Below are positions 53,899-63,116 of a stretch of DNA of 64,000 bases, piece by piece. Source of the DNA: Desulforhabdus sp. TSK. GTDB taxonomy: Bacteria; Desulfobacterota; Syntrophobacteria; Syntrophobacterales; Syntrophobacteraceae. A program made the translations under genes and the position numbers. Under the pieces are notes generated by a model. The model saw only the letters and a program-made list of their open reading frames with translations, was not told the origin of the DNA and did not search any database. Position 1 is the stretch's first letter; the number at the start of each line of letters is the position of its first letter. The stretch spans positions 3,843-67,842 of the forward strand of contig NZ_BQXM01000003.1 of the NCBI RefSeq assembly GCF_022836495.1, written 5' to 3'.

Positions 53899-53946
53899 CG
53901 GTAGTCCCATCATTCTCAAAAGGAGAAAGCATCGTTTGTCGGCACA

Positions 53947-53964
53947 AGCGTCCGCAGGGACGCT
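53947..53964. repeat. Hairpin AGCGTCC-GCAG-GGACGCT
   Basis: Perfect 7-bp stem with a tetraloop in the divergent promoter region between the glycosyltransferase and the HAD gene. It could be in the leader of the leftward transcript. Confidence 0.35.
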
Positions 53965-54130
53965 CCCGCTTCACGCCGTTGTCGTTTTCCCATAACTCTT
54001 GAAGTGATGCATGGTCAAGAAGAGAGAAATATTGTACATTTTTTCAAACGATCGTCCGATTTAAAGAAACTTTTGTGGTTTTGCCCTGCTGAACGCACCG
54101 CGCATTTTTCGAACTGCAAAGGAAAGCTTA

Positions 54131-54823
54131 ATGCCCCAGAACCGCGTGATCTTTTTTGACCTGGGACACACTCTCGTAACAGGCAGCGACCAGTCTGCGA
54201 GACGCATCCTGGGAGCGCGGCTCCGTTTGACGGAGAAGGAAACCAAGCAGGTTGGAAAGCTCATCATGACGCATGGAGCCGAGGATCCGGTCCACCTCCT
54301 TCCCCCCCTTCAGGCACTGCTCCCGCATCACCACGTTGCCCAATTGTCCGCCGTTCTCGAGTCCGTCTGGCACGAGCAGCAGGAGAGCGTCCGGGAAATT
54401 CCGGAAGCCGTCAATGTATTGAAACGACTGCGTGCCGCAGGTTATCGCCTGGGAGCTCTTTCCAACACCTGGCATCCCTTCTACAAGGGAATCTGCGAAA
54501 AATGCCCCGAACTGAACGGACTTTTTCATTATCATATCTTGAGCTATCGAAAGGGAATGAAGAAGCCGTCTCCCCGCATCTTCCAGGAAGCCTTGATGAT
54601 GGCGGGCGAAGAACCGCCTTCCTGCTGGATGGTGGGAGATACCTACGAACTGGACATGGAGCCCGCCTTCAAGGTGGGGATGCAAACCCTTTGGGTACTC
54701 CATCGTCCCGAACGAGAGCGTCCCCTGCTGGCGGAGATACTCCAGGGCCGGAAGCCCGGTCCCCATTGGGCTGTGGAAGCCCTCGACGGAGTTTTGGATT
54801 TTTTTCTGGAGAAAGGACAGTAG
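54131..54823 (+). CDS. HAD-superfamily hydrolase
   Basis: A 230-residue HAD phosphatase with nucleophile Asp in VIFFDLGHTLV; the usual acid/base Asp two residues later is Gly, seen in some HAD subfamilies. Motif II is LGALSNTW, motif III KKPSPRIF and motif IV CWMVGDTYELD. The cap is helical (C1). The ribosome-binding site is AAAGGAAAG. The next gene starts four bases after its stop, so they form an operon. Confidence 0.88.
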   Translation: MPQNRVIFFDLGHTLVTGSDQSARRILGARLRLTEKETKQVGKLIMTHGAEDPVHLLPPLQALLPHHHVAQLSAVLESVWHEQQESVREIPEAVNVLKRLRAAGYRLGALSNTWHPFYKGICEKCPELNGLFHYHILSYRKGMKKPSPRIFQEALMMAGEEPPSCWMVGDTYELDMEPAFKVGMQTLWVLHRPERERPLLAEILQGRKPGPHWAVEALDGVLDFFLEKGQ

Positions 54824-54827
54824 ATTC

Positions 54828-55700
54828 ATGTCGAAGCTCCTGCTCATAATCCTTCTGGGAACAGCCATCCTGGTGCTTCAACTCACCTGCGTGACTTACA
54901 TCCTCTTTTGGTATGAAGCGGCCAACTCGTCTTACCGAAAAGAACTGGACCAGCTTTCACAGGGAAAAACGAAAACCTGGATTCTAAGGGGTATTCTCAC
55001 GAGCTTTTTCAGCCTGCTCCTTGTCGTTCTCTCTTATCCCCTTGGATTCTGGATGAGGCAACGCCATCCCGAGCCGCATGTCACCTGCCGGTTTCCGCCC
55101 GTCATTCTGATCCACGGGCTTTACCACAACGCCGGAGCCTGGGTGCTTTGCCGTTACTGGCTCAAGCGCGCGGGCTTCAGAAACATCTACACCTTCGAAT
55201 ACAACAGCTGGAAATCCTCTTTTGGAGACTGCCTGGAGGGATTGGTGCGCCGGGCCCAGGAAGTGAAGGCTCTCTTCCCCCAGCAGAAAGTCGTCCTGAT
55301 CGGCCACAGCCTGGGTGGGGTTCTGAGCCGCGCATGCGGCGATTCAGAGGCATGCGGCAAGGATATCCAGGCGGTCGTCACTCTGGGATCGCCCCACAAG
55401 GGAAGCAAGCTGGCCGTGCTGGGACTGGGCCGCCTGGCAGAAAGTCTTGTGTATGGAGGGGCTTTTATGGAGGAGATGGAACGAACAGCGGCCCCTCGCC
55501 GGAACATTCCGCGCCTCGCCCTCTATTCACCTGTCGACAACATGGTGCTGCCCAACCACGCTCTCGAGACCTCATGCGAGGGATGGGTGCATCGGCGTAT
55601 CGCCCCCATCAGTCATGTGGCCATTCTTTATCATCGACCTACAGCGAAGCTCATACTGGACCACCTCGAAAAGATCGTACAGGAGACCGTTGAGACATGA
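54828..55700 (+). CDS. Membrane-anchored lipase-like alpha/beta hydrolase
   Basis: A 290-residue protein with two N-terminal membrane segments (LLLIILLGTAILVLQL; FFSLLLVVLSYPLGF), then an alpha/beta hydrolase. VILIHGLYHNAGAW is the oxyanion His-Gly region and VLIGHSLGGVLSR the nucleophile elbow (Ser). VDNMVLPNHA supplies a likely Asp and PISHVAILY the His. It is similar to lipase class 2/PGAP1-like esterases. It probably acts on the periplasmic side of the inner membrane. Confidence 0.85.
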   Translation: MSKLLLIILLGTAILVLQLTCVTYILFWYEAANSSYRKELDQLSQGKTKTWILRGILTSFFSLLLVVLSYPLGFWMRQRHPEPHVTCRFPPVILIHGLYHNAGAWVLCRYWLKRAGFRNIYTFEYNSWKSSFGDCLEGLVRRAQEVKALFPQQKVVLIGHSLGGVLSRACGDSEACGKDIQAVVTLGSPHKGSKLAVLGLGRLAESLVYGGAFMEEMERTAAPRRNIPRLALYSPVDNMVLPNHALETSCEGWVHRRIAPISHVAILYHRPTAKLILDHLEKIVQETVET

Positions 55701-55751
55701 GATACCAACACTTCAAGGATGTATCCTCCCAATTGACTTCAGAAGGGTCCT

Positions 55752-56090
55752 ATGCTAAGAGACGGCGGGATCTTAAGTTGGGGAGAAACCGAAGTGACGC
55801 ACCCGAGCTCATGTGAGATGACTGTGTTGGACCAGGAATTTGTCGTTGCGAACAAGTTGGGTATCCATGCCCGGGTGGCTGCACAGATTGTTAAGGTAGC
55901 CAGTCAATTTAAATCCGAGATTCAGATTTCCAAAAGTGGACATACCGTGAGCGGTAAAAGCATCCTGGACATCATGACGTTGGTCTGCCCCCAGGGGAGC
56001 ACGGTGCGCATTTCCGCATGCGGTCCCGACGCTTCCGATGCCCTCTATGCCATAGCCGGCCTTTTCCAGACGAAGTTTGGCGAATCCTGA
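55752..56090 (+). CDS. ptsH: Phosphocarrier protein HPr
   Basis: A 112-residue HPr with an N-terminal extension of about 22 residues. The active His39 is in NKLGIHARVAAQ, and the regulatory Ser region is VSGKSILDIM. AGAAGGG five bases before the ATG at 55752 supports the long form, though a GTG or ATG closer to the domain could also serve. It precedes enzyme I by 168 bp. No EII permease is in the window, so a regulatory PTS is likely. Confidence 0.94.
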   Translation: MLRDGGILSWGETEVTHPSSCEMTVLDQEFVVANKLGIHARVAAQIVKVASQFKSEIQISKSGHTVSGKSILDIMTLVCPQGSTVRISACGPDASDALYAIAGLFQTKFGES

Positions 56091-56258
56091 CTGCAGGATG
56101 TTACCAGCCGGACCGTTCTTTTTGTACAAAACTCCATCCCGAGCATGTGTTTTTATTAAGGATGTGACTCCCTAAGACACCCTCGACTCTCAAAATATGA
56201 AGGCCTTTCTTTGGAGCTTTCTTTATTAATCTTCCTTCGGTTACGGGTTCAACACTAA

Positions 56259-58112
56259 ATGGATCAAAGGTCCACCATCGTTCAAGGCATTGGTGTCTCT
56301 CCAGGCATTGCCATCGGTAAAGCCCATTTATTCGAACGCGGGCTCATTCCCATCCCCTATCATAAGCTGCTGGGAGAAGAGGCCGTAGACGAAGATTGCA
56401 GGCGTTTCAATGCTGCCGTGGACAAGACCGACGCGGATCTTGAAGCCATCAAGCAAAATATTCATCCCGACCTTAAAGAACACGCCCATGTTCTCGAAGT
56501 CCATCAGATGATTCTGCGTGACCGCTCCCTGTACGATGAGACCTTGCGCCTGATCCGGGAAGAAAAATACAATGCTTTGTGGGCCCTCATGCGCGCCCTT
56601 GTAAAAGCCCACGAACTTTTCAGATCCCTGGATGACGAATACATCCGAAGCCGGGTGGCTGATGTGGATGCCGTGGCGGAGCGTGTCCTCAGGAACCTGG
56701 CCGGCCAGGAAGAGGAGAACTTCAACAGCATCAGAGAGCGCGTCGTCGTCGTGGCCCACGATCTCTCCCCCGCCGACACGGCACAATTGCAACTGGAGCG
56801 CACCCTGGGCCTCGTCACGGACATGGGGGGAAGAACGTCTCACACTTCCATCCTTGCCCGCTCATTGGGCATTCCCGCTGTGGTGGGAACGGAATCCATC
56901 ACCAACTGTCTGCAGACGGGAGACCTGCTGATTGTCGATGGCACCTCGGGCAAGGTCATCGTCAATCCCTCCGAGAAGCAGATCGGCTTCTACTATGAAC
57001 GCCAGGAAGAACTGGAAGAGTACATCAAGGGAATCAGTCGAAAGGCCCATCTCCCGGCCCAGACTGTGGACGAATACCGGGTGGGGGTGGAAGCGAATAT
57101 CGAATTGATCGAAGAGGTTGTCGGTGTAAAGGACAATGGCGCTGAAGGGATTGGACTGTACCGCACAGAATTCTTCTTCATGAACCGAGTCGATGTTCCT
57201 GATGAAGAAACACTGTTTTCCGAATACCGGGAGCTCTCGGAGCTGATGGCGCCACAATGCGTGACCATGAGAACACTGGATCTGGGCTCGGAAAAACTGG
57301 CCACATGGTATCCCAAACTGCACGAAAACAATCCCGCCCTGGGCCTCCGCTCCATCCGGCTGTGCCTGCACTACCGCGAGCTTTTTAAGACTCAGCTGCG
57401 GGCCATACTGCGCGCCACCGCCTTCGCTCGAAACATCCGCCTCATGTTCCCCCTGGTTTCCGGTGTCGGTGAGCTCCGTGAAGCCAAGCAGGTATTGCGG
57501 GAAGTTCAGGAGGAGCTGACCGCTCAGAGAATTCCTTTCGATGAGCAAATGCCCCTCGGTGTCATGATCGAGGTTCCTTCCGCCGTGGCCGTAGCCGACC
57601 TGCTGGCGAAGGAAGTGGACTTCTTCAGCATCGGGACCAATGACTTGATCCAGTACAGCCTGGCCATCGACCGCGTGAACGAGCACATCGCCTACCTTTA
57701 TGAACCGTTGCATCCCGCAGTCCTGCGGTTTATCCGGCAAACGGTGGACGCAGCCCATAAGGCGAAAATCCGGGTCTCCATCTGCGGGGAGATGGCGGGT
57801 GAATCCCTCTACGTTCCCATCCTGCTGGGACTGCAGCTCGACAGTTTGAGCATGAATCCCCAGTCCATTCCCCGAGTCAAGAACCTCATCTGCCGCTCCA
57901 AAATGCGGGAATGCCGACGCTTTGTGGCCAAGGTGCTGCAAATGAGCACGGCCGAGGAGATCAGCGCCGTATTGCAGGAAATGGTGGTCAAGACCTTTCC
58001 CGAAGAGTTCAAGGTCTTTGACCCCAGCACTCTGACCATCGATGAAAGCAATTCTTACAAACGGAAGAAGCGCATGAAAAACAAAGTGCGAAAATCTGAG
58101 GAAACATCCTGA
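56259..58112 (+). CDS. ptsI: PEP-protein phosphotransferase, enzyme I
   Basis: A 617-residue enzyme I. The phospho-His is in MGGRTSHTSILAR (near 195); the PEP-binding barrel has GIGLYRTEFFFMNR, RTLDLGSEK and the Cys-containing SICGEMAGE near 510. It is slightly longer than usual, with a basic tail (YKRKKRMKNKVRKS). It transfers phosphate from PEP to HPr. Together with ptsH and no EII it suggests control of metabolism rather than sugar import. Confidence 0.96.
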   Translation: MDQRSTIVQGIGVSPGIAIGKAHLFERGLIPIPYHKLLGEEAVDEDCRRFNAAVDKTDADLEAIKQNIHPDLKEHAHVLEVHQMILRDRSLYDETLRLIREEKYNALWALMRALVKAHELFRSLDDEYIRSRVADVDAVAERVLRNLAGQEEENFNSIRERVVVVAHDLSPADTAQLQLERTLGLVTDMGGRTSHTSILARSLGIPAVVGTESITNCLQTGDLLIVDGTSGKVIVNPSEKQIGFYYERQEELEEYIKGISRKAHLPAQTVDEYRVGVEANIELIEEVVGVKDNGAEGIGLYRTEFFFMNRVDVPDEETLFSEYRELSELMAPQCVTMRTLDLGSEKLATWYPKLHENNPALGLRSIRLCLHYRELFKTQLRAILRATAFARNIRLMFPLVSGVGELREAKQVLREVQEELTAQRIPFDEQMPLGVMIEVPSAVAVADLLAKEVDFFSIGTNDLIQYSLAIDRVNEHIAYLYEPLHPAVLRFIRQTVDAAHKAKIRVSICGEMAGESLYVPILLGLQLDSLSMNPQSIPRVKNLICRSKMRECRRFVAKVLQMSTAEEISAVLQEMVVKTFPEEFKVFDPSTLTIDESNSYKRKKRMKNKVRKSEETS

Positions 58113-58128
58113 GCCGGTACGGACCCCT

Positions 58129-58614
58129 ATGACCAAGAAGACCCCCACTGTCAACACTGCAAACCGTCTCGTCTGCCAGAACAAAAAGGCTTACCATGAT
58201 TATGAAATCATGGAAAAATTGGAAGCCGGAATCGTTCTCCTGGGAACGGAAGTCAAATCCCTGCGAGAGGGACGCGCCAACCTGAAGGACAGCTATGCCA
58301 AAATAACCCGGGGGGAAGTCTTTCTCCACGGCCTCCACATCAGTCCCTATTCCCATGCATCCTATGACAACCACGACCCGGAAAGGGTGCGCAAACTGCT
58401 CCTCCACAATACCGAAATCAAGCGACTTGTGGGAAAGACTCAGGAACGGGGATTTTCACTCATACCCCTGAAAATCTACTTCAGCCAGGGCCGAGCCAAG
58501 GTCGAGCTGGGCCTGGCGCGAGGCAAGAAGCTCTACGACAAGCGGGAAAGCATGAAGCGGAAGGAAGAGACACGCGAGATGGACCGCCTTCGCAAGCAGC
58601 GCCGGGAATCCTGA
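58129..58614 (+). CDS. smpB: SsrA-binding protein SmpB
   Basis: A 161-residue SmpB with the family signatures ANRLVCQNKKAYHDYEI-type start, GIVLLGTEVKSLREGRANL (split: L-L-G-T-E-V-K-S-L) and the C-terminal basic helix GKKLYDKRESMKRKEE. It binds tmRNA in trans-translation. ssrA is not in the window. It lies 16 bp after ptsI. Confidence 0.96.
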   Translation: MTKKTPTVNTANRLVCQNKKAYHDYEIMEKLEAGIVLLGTEVKSLREGRANLKDSYAKITRGEVFLHGLHISPYSHASYDNHDPERVRKLLLHNTEIKRLVGKTQERGFSLIPLKIYFSQGRAKVELGLARGKKLYDKRESMKRKEETREMDRLRKQRRES

Positions 58615-58628
58615 AGGAGAAGGCCATT

Positions 58629-59231
58629 GTGGGTATCCGGGAAAAGATCAAACGCCTTCAAGAGCTTTACAGTCAGTTTAAAACTGAGGCCCAGCCGTAC
58701 CTGGCCGCTGCTGTCTGTGCCCCTGGCTGTGCGGATTGTTGTACGAATGTCGGCAGTGTGGATGCCACCACTCTCGAGGCGTGGGTCATTCTGAGGCACC
58801 TGCAGTCCTGCCCTCCAGCCCGGCAGAAGGATTTTGCCAAGCGGCTGAAGCAAAACCGCAAGGCAAAAATGGAATCCAAGTATGCGCGCTGTGCCTTTAT
58901 GGAGAAGGACAACAGGTGCGGCATCTATGCGGTCCGTCCTTTCAGCTGCCGCCGTCTCTATTCCATCAGGAAGTGCGGTGAAACGGGCCCCACCGTGCAC
59001 CGCCAGGCCTGGGAACTGGCCGAAAACACCGTAACCGCCATTCAATCCCTCGACGACACCGGCTATTCGGGCCACATCTCCTACGTGCTTCAGCTTCTGA
59101 ATGACACCGCATTTCGGAAGGTTTATCTCGACGATGTGTTTTCCCCCGAAGCCATCCGGGACTATGCCCGGAGTCATGGCCTCGTCATCAACCGATTTGC
59201 CAACCTTTCTTCATCACCTGCCCCGCGGTGA
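58629..59231 (+). CDS. YkgJ-family cysteine-cluster protein
   Basis: A 200-residue protein with the UPF0153/YkgJ pattern: CAPGCADCC near 33-41, CAFMEKDNRCGIYAVRPFSCRR in the middle (Cys at ends and centre), and a further Cys in SIRKCGE. It probably binds a zinc ion or iron-sulfur cluster; the function is unknown. The start is GTG with AAGGAGAAGG, 14 bp after smpB. Confidence 0.88.
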   Translation: MGIREKIKRLQELYSQFKTEAQPYLAAAVCAPGCADCCTNVGSVDATTLEAWVILRHLQSCPPARQKDFAKRLKQNRKAKMESKYARCAFMEKDNRCGIYAVRPFSCRRLYSIRKCGETGPTVHRQAWELAENTVTAIQSLDDTGYSGHISYVLQLLNDTAFRKVYLDDVFSPEAIRDYARSHGLVINRFANLSSSPAPR

Positions 59232-59255
59232 TTCAATAACGAACCGGAACTCCCC

Positions 59256-60230
59256 ATGCGATCCCTGCAGTTGAAGGCTATTCAACAACTTCGTCTTTTC
59301 GAAAGCCCCATTCCCGACCCCGGCCCCGGGGAAGTGCTGATCAAAGTGTCCCATTGCGCGTTGTGCCGCACGGATGCAAAAATGTTGCAGCAGGGCCAGA
59401 GGGACCTGGTGCTCCCGAGGATCCTCGGACATGAAATTTGCGGCACCAGCGTGGAAACGGGCGAACGCTTTGTCGTCTGGCCCGGCCAGTCCTGCGGCGT
59501 ATGTCCACCCTGTACCAGGGGATGGGAAAACCTCTGCTCCCGGATGAAGATCGTCGGTTTTCACACGGATGGCGGCTTTGCCGAGTATGTGAAGGTTTCA
59601 AAATCGAGCCTGTTGAAGGTCCCCGAAAGCCTGCCGGATCCCCTGGCCTGCCTGGCAGAGCCCCTTGCCTGTACCCTCAATGCTCTCGAACAGGGCAGGG
59701 TGAGCAAGGATCAAACCATCCTGATCTACGGCGGGGGGCCCGTGGGGCTGATGATGGCCATGGCCGCAAAATCTTTGGAGGCAACCCCCTTCGTCGTGGA
59801 ACAGAACCCGGTGAAATTTCAAAGGAGCGAAAAGTTTCGTGGAGCATTGGGGATCGAGGGCGCCCTGGATGGTTATTCTTTCCGCTCTTCCACCTTCGAC
59901 GTCGTCGTCAACGCTGCTCCCTCTCCAGGAATCCTCCCCGAGGGAATCCACAGGCTGAAGGATGGAGGATGCCTCTGCCTCTTCAGCGGGTTGACGGGCG
60001 ATACTGCATATCCCGCATCGCTGCTCAATGAAATCCATTATCGACAGCTGCACCTTGCCGGTGCGTACGGATGCACCCGACGACAGATGGAATGGGCACT
60101 GACGGTGCTGAATGCTCTACCGGAGGCGGCTGCCTGCCTCATCGATGGAATCATCGATCTGGAAGAGGTCCCGGCAGCCCTCGAGGCCATTCTTGCAGGA
60201 AATGCGATGAAATTCATCGCCAAATTGTAG
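59256..60230 (+). CDS. Zinc-dependent medium-chain dehydrogenase
   Basis: A 324-residue MDR-family enzyme. The catalytic zinc Cys is in HCALCRTDAK and the His in LGHEICGT; the structural zinc lobe is CGVCPPCTRGWENLC (four Cys). The Rossmann fold has ILIYGGGPVGLMMAMAA. It oxidises an alcohol or polyol with NAD(P). The next gene begins 14 bp downstream, so it is paired with the TrpD-like transferase. The substrate is unknown. Confidence 0.9.
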   Translation: MRSLQLKAIQQLRLFESPIPDPGPGEVLIKVSHCALCRTDAKMLQQGQRDLVLPRILGHEICGTSVETGERFVVWPGQSCGVCPPCTRGWENLCSRMKIVGFHTDGGFAEYVKVSKSSLLKVPESLPDPLACLAEPLACTLNALEQGRVSKDQTILIYGGGPVGLMMAMAAKSLEATPFVVEQNPVKFQRSEKFRGALGIEGALDGYSFRSSTFDVVVNAAPSPGILPEGIHRLKDGGCLCLFSGLTGDTAYPASLLNEIHYRQLHLAGAYGCTRRQMEWALTVLNALPEAAACLIDGIIDLEEVPAALEAILAGNAMKFIAKL

Positions 60231-60244
60231 AAAGGATCACACCC

Positions 60245-61312
60245 ATGGCTTCAGAGGCTCAATTGCGTGAATTCGGGCGCCTCATCTGCTCGGTGGCCGC
60301 CGGCAGGCTCATGTCCCGACAAGAATCGGCGGACGCATACCGCCAGGTCATTTTGAACGAACAGCCGGAGTTGCAGCAGGGAGCCTTCCTCATGGCCCAC
60401 ATCACGCGAGGGCCATCCACCGAGGAACTGTCGGGAGCATGGGATGCCCTGGACCTCCATGACACGGCCAAGATCCACGCGCAGGTGGCGGGCCCCGTCT
60501 GCGATATCGTGGGCACGGGATCGGACCCTCTCAAGACCATCAACTGCTCGACACCGGCGGCCCTCATTGCCGCGGCCTGTGGGCTGCCCATCGCTAAAAA
60601 AGGGGCTCGACTGGTCACCGGTGTCTCCGGAGCCTCTGATATACTCGAAATCTTTGGCATCGATCTCAATGCTCCCCTTTCTCTGGCCGAGAAAGCCCTC
60701 AACACGCATGGACTTTGTTACCTCCCCGGAGAGAGCTTTCTCAAATCCGGCTGGGCGAGACTGATTCAGTCCATGCGGTTCACTTCGGCCTTCAATATCA
60801 TCGGCCCCCTCACCCGGCCCTGCGGCAAGACCAATTCCATCGTGATCGGCGCTTACGCTCCGCATGTCTGCGATCAACTGATCGATGTGCTCAAGGAGAT
60901 CGCCATGCCGGCGGCCCTGGCCCCTTTCGGCATGGTGGAGGGGATGGATCCGGGCCTCGGCATGGACGAGTTTTCGCTCTCCGGTCCCACACGCGTCGTG
61001 GAACTGCGCGGGGATCAAACACAGGTTTACGAGGTCACTCCGCACGACTTCGACTTGAAGCGTGTTCCGTTTTCGCACATTGCAAGCCTTGGAACCGCAG
61101 GCGAAAATGCGCGGGCCATCCTGGAAGTCCTTTCGGGCCGATACGATATCCCCCGGGCTGATTTCTTCTGCATGAACGCGGCGGCGGCCCTGTACATTGC
61201 AGGGTGCGTCCCATCCTATTCCAAGGGCACGGCACTGGCAAAAGAAGCTTTGGCCACGGGAAAGGCCCTCCAAAAACTGAACGAATTGCGTAAAGTTCAG
61301 GGAAAGCATTGA
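60245..61312 (+). CDS. Anthranilate phosphoribosyltransferase-like protein (TrpD2 type)
   Basis: A 355-residue protein of the glycosyltransferase family 3 fold. The PRPP loop normally reading GTGGDGxxTFNIST is here GTGSDPLKTINCST, and KHGNR is KKGAR, while the following SGASDILE is kept. True TrpD function is therefore doubtful, and no other trp gene is nearby. The ATG at 60245 with AAAGGATC is chosen over a longer frame that overlaps the dehydrogenase. It may ribosylate another aromatic or act as a phosphorylase. Confidence 0.82.
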   Translation: MASEAQLREFGRLICSVAAGRLMSRQESADAYRQVILNEQPELQQGAFLMAHITRGPSTEELSGAWDALDLHDTAKIHAQVAGPVCDIVGTGSDPLKTINCSTPAALIAAACGLPIAKKGARLVTGVSGASDILEIFGIDLNAPLSLAEKALNTHGLCYLPGESFLKSGWARLIQSMRFTSAFNIIGPLTRPCGKTNSIVIGAYAPHVCDQLIDVLKEIAMPAALAPFGMVEGMDPGLGMDEFSLSGPTRVVELRGDQTQVYEVTPHDFDLKRVPFSHIASLGTAGENARAILEVLSGRYDIPRADFFCMNAAAALYIAGCVPSYSKGTALAKEALATGKALQKLNELRKVQGKH

Positions 61313-61460
61313 GGGAAGATCGGCAGAGGAAGCGTCAGGCTGGAAGAAATCTTTGCATGGATTGCACTGGAGGGGATCCGGCCGAAGGTTCACGCCCGCT
61401 GCCGGCCCGGAAAACTTGAACCCTCACCGGAGCGGACGCATCCTCATGCCTGAAAGGAAT

Positions 61461-62156
61461 TTAAAAGGATGCCGCGATGCGTATCCCACCGAAAACGTGA
61501 TCAGCGTCTCCATCCCAGGAGGTGGCTTCGATCCGATCGGAAGCCTCGTCCGACAGAGGGAATGCATAGCCGATTCTCGGCGACAGAGTGAGATACTTGC
61601 CGACGGGAATATTCAGCGCGGTGGACAGTGTCCCCGCGGTGAACGCGGAATAATCCCCCTCCTTGCCGGATGAATTCAGGAGAGTGTCATCGTCATCGAG
61701 GGTCTGATAGCCGAAGCTGGTTCCCAGATCGACGCTCATCCCGCACCAGGGCAGCGGGAAATTTCGGGAAAGATCCAACTGCACCCACCAGCCCGGGAAA
61801 TGTCCGACTTCACGATAGGCCGTCAGTGCGATGTTCACCCACGGAAAGGCGTAGGAAAGCCCCCCGAAGACTTCAAAGGAATCGTCCCCCACCAGTGAAT
61901 AATAGACGGTCCCTACGATTCCGTTGATACCCATGAACAACTCATGCGTGTAGGATGCCGTCACATCGGTTTCGTTCCAGTTGGCACCGCCAGTACCCTC
62001 TCCAAACCCCTCCGCCTCGTCCGTGTCCAGGTTTCCCCAGAAATTGACCGCAAACCCCTTGTAACTTGCCGTAAAGGACGGCTGGATGACGACGCTGTCT
62101 TTGCTGAACGCTACGCCTCTGAAGATGTATTGGCTCAGGGGCCGGCGGCCCCGAAT
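61461..62156 (-). pseudogene. 5'-truncated outer-membrane protein (TIGR02001-like)
   Basis: The open frame encodes about 230 residues of an outer-membrane beta-barrel: LSQYIFRGVAFSKDSVVIQP, YKGFAVNFWGNLDTD, and the ending DADHVFGGIRIAASF with terminal Phe. But the frame opens after a TGA at 62157-62159 with no ATG, GTG or TTG until the GTG at 61964, deep inside the barrel. The signal peptide and first strand are missing, and the next gene ends 24 bp away at 62183. A deletion has probably removed the start and promoter. Related families function as porin-like proteins of unknown cargo. Confidence 0.65.
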
Positions 62157-62182
62157 TCAAAGTGAAAAGCCGGGGCTTCCCA

Positions 62183-62653
62183 TCACATTCGCAGGGTGGC
62201 CGTCAACCGGAGGGGATGCAGGAGCAGATCCAGCGCATCCGTGATTCGGGAGGCTACCACGTCTGCAGCGAGAAGGGCTTCCACTGCAGCTCCCTCTTCC
62301 TGCATGACGATTATACCGAGAGCCGCACGTTTCAGCATGAGCTGGTCGTTGCGACCGTTGCCGATGCAGACACAATGGTCGTAACCCAGGGCTTCCACGA
62401 AATCCGCTTTGGCCTCGGCTTGATCTTCCTGAGCAATGACCAGGAGCTCACAGGGAAGATCCGAAAACTGAGAGCGAACGTCGCCAAAAGTATCGGCCGT
62501 GAGAACACATATTCTCAGATGTGACGCGAGCTCCCTGATCCTTTCAGGAACCCCCTCCATGAGCGCGCCATCGCACGCGAGTGTTCCATTATAATCCAGA
62601 ATCAAACAGGACAGCTCCAAAGGCCCATAACCCGGTATGTCGATTCGCAGCAT
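62183..62653 (-). CDS. Small HAD-fold protein (soluble P-type ATPase-like, COG4087)
   Basis: A 156-residue capless HAD protein. The nucleophile Asp is in LILDYNGTLA, where the second Asp of D-x-D is Asn, as in P-type-ATPase-like HADs (which have D-K-T-G-T). The metal motif is CIGNGRNDQLML. It starts MLRIDIPGYGPLEL with GGAGG upstream. Such proteins are usually annotated as soluble P-type ATPases of unknown substrate. Confidence 0.85.
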   Translation of the reverse strand: MLRIDIPGYGPLELSCLILDYNGTLACDGALMEGVPERIRELASHLRICVLTADTFGDVRSQFSDLPCELLVIAQEDQAEAKADFVEALGYDHCVCIGNGRNDQLMLKRAALGIIVMQEEGAAVEALLAADVVASRITDALDLLLHPLRLTATLRM

Positions 62654-62958
62654 TTCACAACCTCCACCTCTCCACAACAATGCATTCCGTAAAGAAACGC
62701 CAGGCAAGAATATCGTGCCCGTCGGTTTGTCCTTCCTCCAGGAAAGGGAGCAATCTTACCATGCATGACGGGCACCGCCCTGTCTTAAAATTTACCACCT
62801 CACAACACTTTCCTGAAAATGCCGGCCTAAAGGCTCTTCAAACAATTCCCTTCCCCTGTTATCATGTTTTGGATGCAATATGCTCCAAGTAACTCGAAAA
62901 TATTTCCTCTCACGGGCCGAAGCCGCTCTGTGCCGCTCCAGCTGTCATCAGATTTCTC

Positions 62959-62986
62959 TTGACACCCGCGTGAGGGTATTTATAGT
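62959..62986 (+). promoter_or_regulatory. Strong sigma-70 promoter (TTGACA-N16-TATAGT)
   Basis: A perfect -35 at 62959-62964 and TATAGT at 62981-62986 with a 16-bp spacer. The predicted start near 62993 falls inside a perfect palindrome. It serves the FmdE-type gene at 63117. Confidence 0.7.
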
Positions 62987-63024
62987 GGCGCTCTATTATG
63001 TTATTTTTAACATAATAGAGCGCC
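62987..63024. promoter_or_regulatory. Perfect 17-bp palindrome over the transcription start (operator)
   Basis: GGCGCTCTATTATGTTA (62987-63003), TTTT, then its exact reverse complement (63008-63024). It begins one base after the -10 and covers +1, the position of a repressor operator. The downstream gene carries a molybdopterin-binding domain, so a molybdate- or tungstate-responsive regulator is plausible; this is inferred. Confidence 0.65.
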
Positions 63025-63036
63025 AGAACCATTAAC

Positions 63037-63081
63037 GCGTGCACTCGAGGCACGCTCCCCCCGGCAATCCACGGGGGTGCC
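63037..63081 (+). promoter_or_regulatory. Leader with mutually exclusive hairpins
   Basis: GCGTGC (63037-63042) pairs with GCACGC (63050-63055). The overlapping GGCA (63049-63052) can instead pair with TGCC (63078-63081), closing a CCCCC/GGGGG stem (63058-63062 with 63073-63077). The two folds cannot coexist. The leader could be a riboswitch or attenuator; I match it to no known class. Confidence 0.35.
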
Positions 63082-63116
63082 CGCGCCGGCCCAAAAAATC
63101 TGGAGAATTCACGACA

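Noticed and set aside
62987-63024. Interpretation of the 17-bp palindrome as a transposon end or terminator
   Set aside because: There is no transposase, target duplication or second end; it follows a -10 directly and the downstream gene has no other promoter, so an operator fits better.
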